NCBI GenBank assembly: GCA_965221785.1 | Contig: CBDCSR010000003.1 | Coordinates: 1,302,001-1,366,000 of the forward strand | Source of the DNA: BD2-11 sp965221785 | GTDB lineage: Bacteria > Gemmatimonadota > Gemmatimonadetes > Longimicrobiales > Gaopeijiaceae | Length of the DNA stretch: 64,000 bases | Direction of reading: 5' to 3' | Shown: positions 62,390 to 64,000 of the stretch, one piece after another | Layout: each line of letters starts with the position of its first letter | How positions within the stretch are numbered: position 1 is the first letter of the stretch | Program-made: the position numbers and the translations under genes | The notes under the pieces: model-generated | Told to the model about the DNA's origin: nothing | Database searches by the model: none | Seen by the model: the letters and a program-made list of their open reading frames with translations, nothing else

Positions 62390-64000
62390 TCAGCTCCCCC
62401 CGCTGCGCAGCTCTTCCACGATACGCTCCGCCAGGTAGACCTCCTCGAGCGCCTCCAGGATGCCGCGCACGTCCACCGACACGGCGCGCGCGCGGTCGGT
62501 CAGGAAGATGTATTCGCCCGAGAGCCCCTCTGTGTTGCTGTCGAAGGCCAGCCCCACCAGCTCCAGGTCCGCGTTGACGAGCGGCGAGCCCGAGTTTCCG
62601 CCGATGATGTCGTTGGTGGACACGAAGTTCATCGGCGTGGACAGGTCCGGGTCCCCCGGCGGGTCGAGCCAGCGTTCAGGCAGGTCCCACTCCCCGTCCC
62701 CGGTCCCCCCCGAGACGTGGGAATAGTGTCGGTCGTAGAGGCCGTAGAAGGTGGTCACCACGGGGGCGAAGGTGCCGTTGTACTCGTACTCGGACACCAC
62801 GCCGTCGGAGATGCGGAGCGAGAAGGTGGCGTCGGGCGGAACATCGGTCCCGTAGATCTCGAAGCGCGCACGTCCCAGCGCCGCCGCGATCTGCTCCTCC
62901 TCGGCGGAAATGGGCCCGAGCGCCTGCTGGAAGGGGCCGATGCCGGAGATGAGGGCGCCCAGGAGCTGCATCGCCGCGTCGCCCATTCCCACGCCGCCGC
63001 CCGGGACGGCATCGACGGCCCGGGCCGAGTCGGACAGCACGCTCTCCGCCACCACCGAGGCGGCGACATCCTCGGGGCTTCGTCCGCCGAGCACGCTGCT
63101 CGCAACCGGGGAATCGGCTCCGTAGCTCGCTTCGATGTCGCGCAGGCGGGCGGCCAGCAGCAGCTCCTGCAGCGCCGGCGGCTGATCCGGCACCTCCCTC
63201 AGCGATTCCATCACCCCCTCGAGCGCCTCGGCGGGTGCCCCCGCGCGCGATCCGTTGGCGTACTGGAAGGCGAAGAGCGCGCGTGACAGCACGGCGCTCT
63301 CGTAGTCGGGGCTGGCGAAAGCCAGGAACGACCCGAAGCCGCCGGCCACCTCGGCCTTCCGGTCCTGAAGTTCGGCCATCTGCGCGATCAGCCCCCCGTA
63401 CTCCTCCGCCAGCTCGGGATCGGCGTCGAGCGCGTCCTGGAACGCCCGTTCCTGGTCGCGGCGCTTCGCCAGGATCACCGGGTCGTGCAGCCCGCGCAGG
63501 ATTCCCCCATAGGCCTCCTGCGTGTTGATCAGCGAGAAGATGGTGTTGCGCAGATCCATCGCCTCGCCCGCCTCCGGGTCCATGTCGTAGAACGCCTCGA
63601 GCGCGTCGATGCGGTTGTTGACGAAGGCGAGCAGCCCCTTGTCGGAGACGTCGCGCCGGAATTCGAGCTCGGCCACGGTCTGGATGCGGCTGGTCGAGCC
63701 GGGGTTGCCGATCATGAACACGGCACCGCCGCTCTCCACCCCGGTCTCGCTCCAGCGGAAGAAGTTCTCGCTGGTGTCGAGCGGATCGCCGTCCTCGTAG
63801 ACACGCAGGAAGCTGAAGTCGAGGGCGTAGCGCGGATAGGTGAAATTGTCGGGGTCACCGCCGAAGTAGCCGACGGAGAGCTCGGGCGCCATGACCATGC
63901 GCACGTCGGTGTAGCGCCGGAAGATGTAGGCCGAGGTGCGTCCGCCGTTGTAGAGCGAGACCATCTCGACCTCGAAGCCGGCGTCCTCGCCCCCGTACTC
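62390..64000 (-). CDS. S46 family peptidase (DPP7-like), N-terminus outside window
   Basis: The frame is open to the right edge, leaving the C-terminal ~536 residues. The S46 signature GNSGSPLVNADLELVGLAFD carries the catalytic Ser near the C-terminus. Helical-domain landmarks upstream (DPDNFTYPRYALDFSFLRVY and AVFMIGNPGSTSRIQTV) match dipeptidyl-peptidase 7/11-type enzymes. The catalytic His should lie beyond the edge. S46 enzymes remove dipeptides in the periplasm of Bacteroidota and Gemmatimonadota. Together with the S41 and M16 enzymes it indicates heavy investment in extracellular peptide degradation. Confidence 0.9.
   Translation of the reverse strand, partial: EYGGEDAGFEVEMVSLYNGGRTSAYIFRRYTDVRMVMAPELSVGYFGGDPDNFTYPRYALDFSFLRVYEDGDPLDTSENFFRWSETGVESGGAVFMIGNPGSTSRIQTVAELEFRRDVSDKGLLAFVNNRIDALEAFYDMDPEAGEAMDLRNTIFSLINTQEAYGGILRGLHDPVILAKRRDQERAFQDALDADPELAEEYGGLIAQMAELQDRKAEVAGGFGSFLAFASPDYESAVLSRALFAFQYANGSRAGAPAEALEGVMESLREVPDQPPALQELLLAARLRDIEASYGADSPVASSVLGGRSPEDVAASVVAESVLSDSARAVDAVPGGGVGMGDAAMQLLGALISGIGPFQQALGPISAEEEQIAAALGRARFEIYGTDVPPDATFSLRISDGVVSEYEYNGTFAPVVTTFYGLYDRHYSHVSGGTGDGEWDLPERWLDPPGDPDLSTPMNFVSTNDIIGGNSGSPLVNADLELVGLAFDSNTEGLSGEYIFLTDRARAVSVDVRGILEALEEVYLAERIVEELRSGGS

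Overview
The window is a high-GC (roughly two-thirds G+C by eye) bacterial chromosome segment that is densely packed with genes. The gene set suggests Gemmatimonadota: secreted beta-propeller proteins, a tricorn-type S41 peptidase, an S46 dipeptidyl-peptidase-like protein, an M16 peptidase, a TonB-dependent receptor with an N-terminal regulatory domain, and a small ba3-type oxidase operon. The many eukaryote-like surface modules (fibronectin III, plant-type leucine-rich repeats, ankyrin, Calx-beta/Ig-like) point to a host-associated, perhaps sponge-associated, lineage. That placement is inference; no rRNA or marker gene is present to confirm it. No rRNA, tRNA or CRISPR array was seen.

1-18.6 kb is a surface-protein island with a palindromic plan. 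A Calx-beta/FnIII protein (A1, cut by the window edge) and an FnIII autotransporter-like protein (B1) run rightward. A leucine-rich-repeat lipoprotein with a metzincin zinc motif follows on the minus strand. Then come a second autotransporter (B2) and a second A-type protein (A2), both on the minus strand. B1 and B2 are near-identical over their 3' ~2.2 kb, so the LRR gene lies between long inverted repeats. All four A/B genes are followed by related GC hairpins. A2 begins inside one of its own repeats and lies beside a complete tyrosine recombinase (18.7-19.8 kb), so its 5' end was probably lost at the edge of an integrated element.

20-31 kb holds a small coiled-coil protein, then three rightward exported proteins (an outer-membrane-type protein, a YVTN propeller and a Cys-containing membrane-anchored protein). 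A long BNR-propeller ORF follows and appears fused in frame to a downstream Ig-like lipoprotein. Three tandem membrane-anchored coiled-coil paralogs come next, then a minus-strand sulfite dehydrogenase pair (Mo-pterin subunit plus cytochrome c).

31-43 kb carries the tricorn-like S41 peptidase overlapping an MFS transporter, a 6-bladed propeller, a 1033-aa TonB-dependent receptor and an ankyrin lipoprotein. A deleted remnant of a second receptor copy and a DUF222/HNH endonuclease gene complete the region.

43-64 kb is mostly housekeeping: a 20-bp tandem repeat array, the ba3 oxidase operon (IIa-II-I), a VapC-type toxin with a truncated antitoxin, a metallo-beta-lactamase-fold hydrolase, an AddAB-like helicase-nuclease pair, a sterol-desaturase-family hydroxylase, an AlkA-type glycosylase, a VWA protein, an M16 peptidase, a Tat-exported PLP enzyme and the C-terminal part of an S46 peptidase that runs off the right edge.
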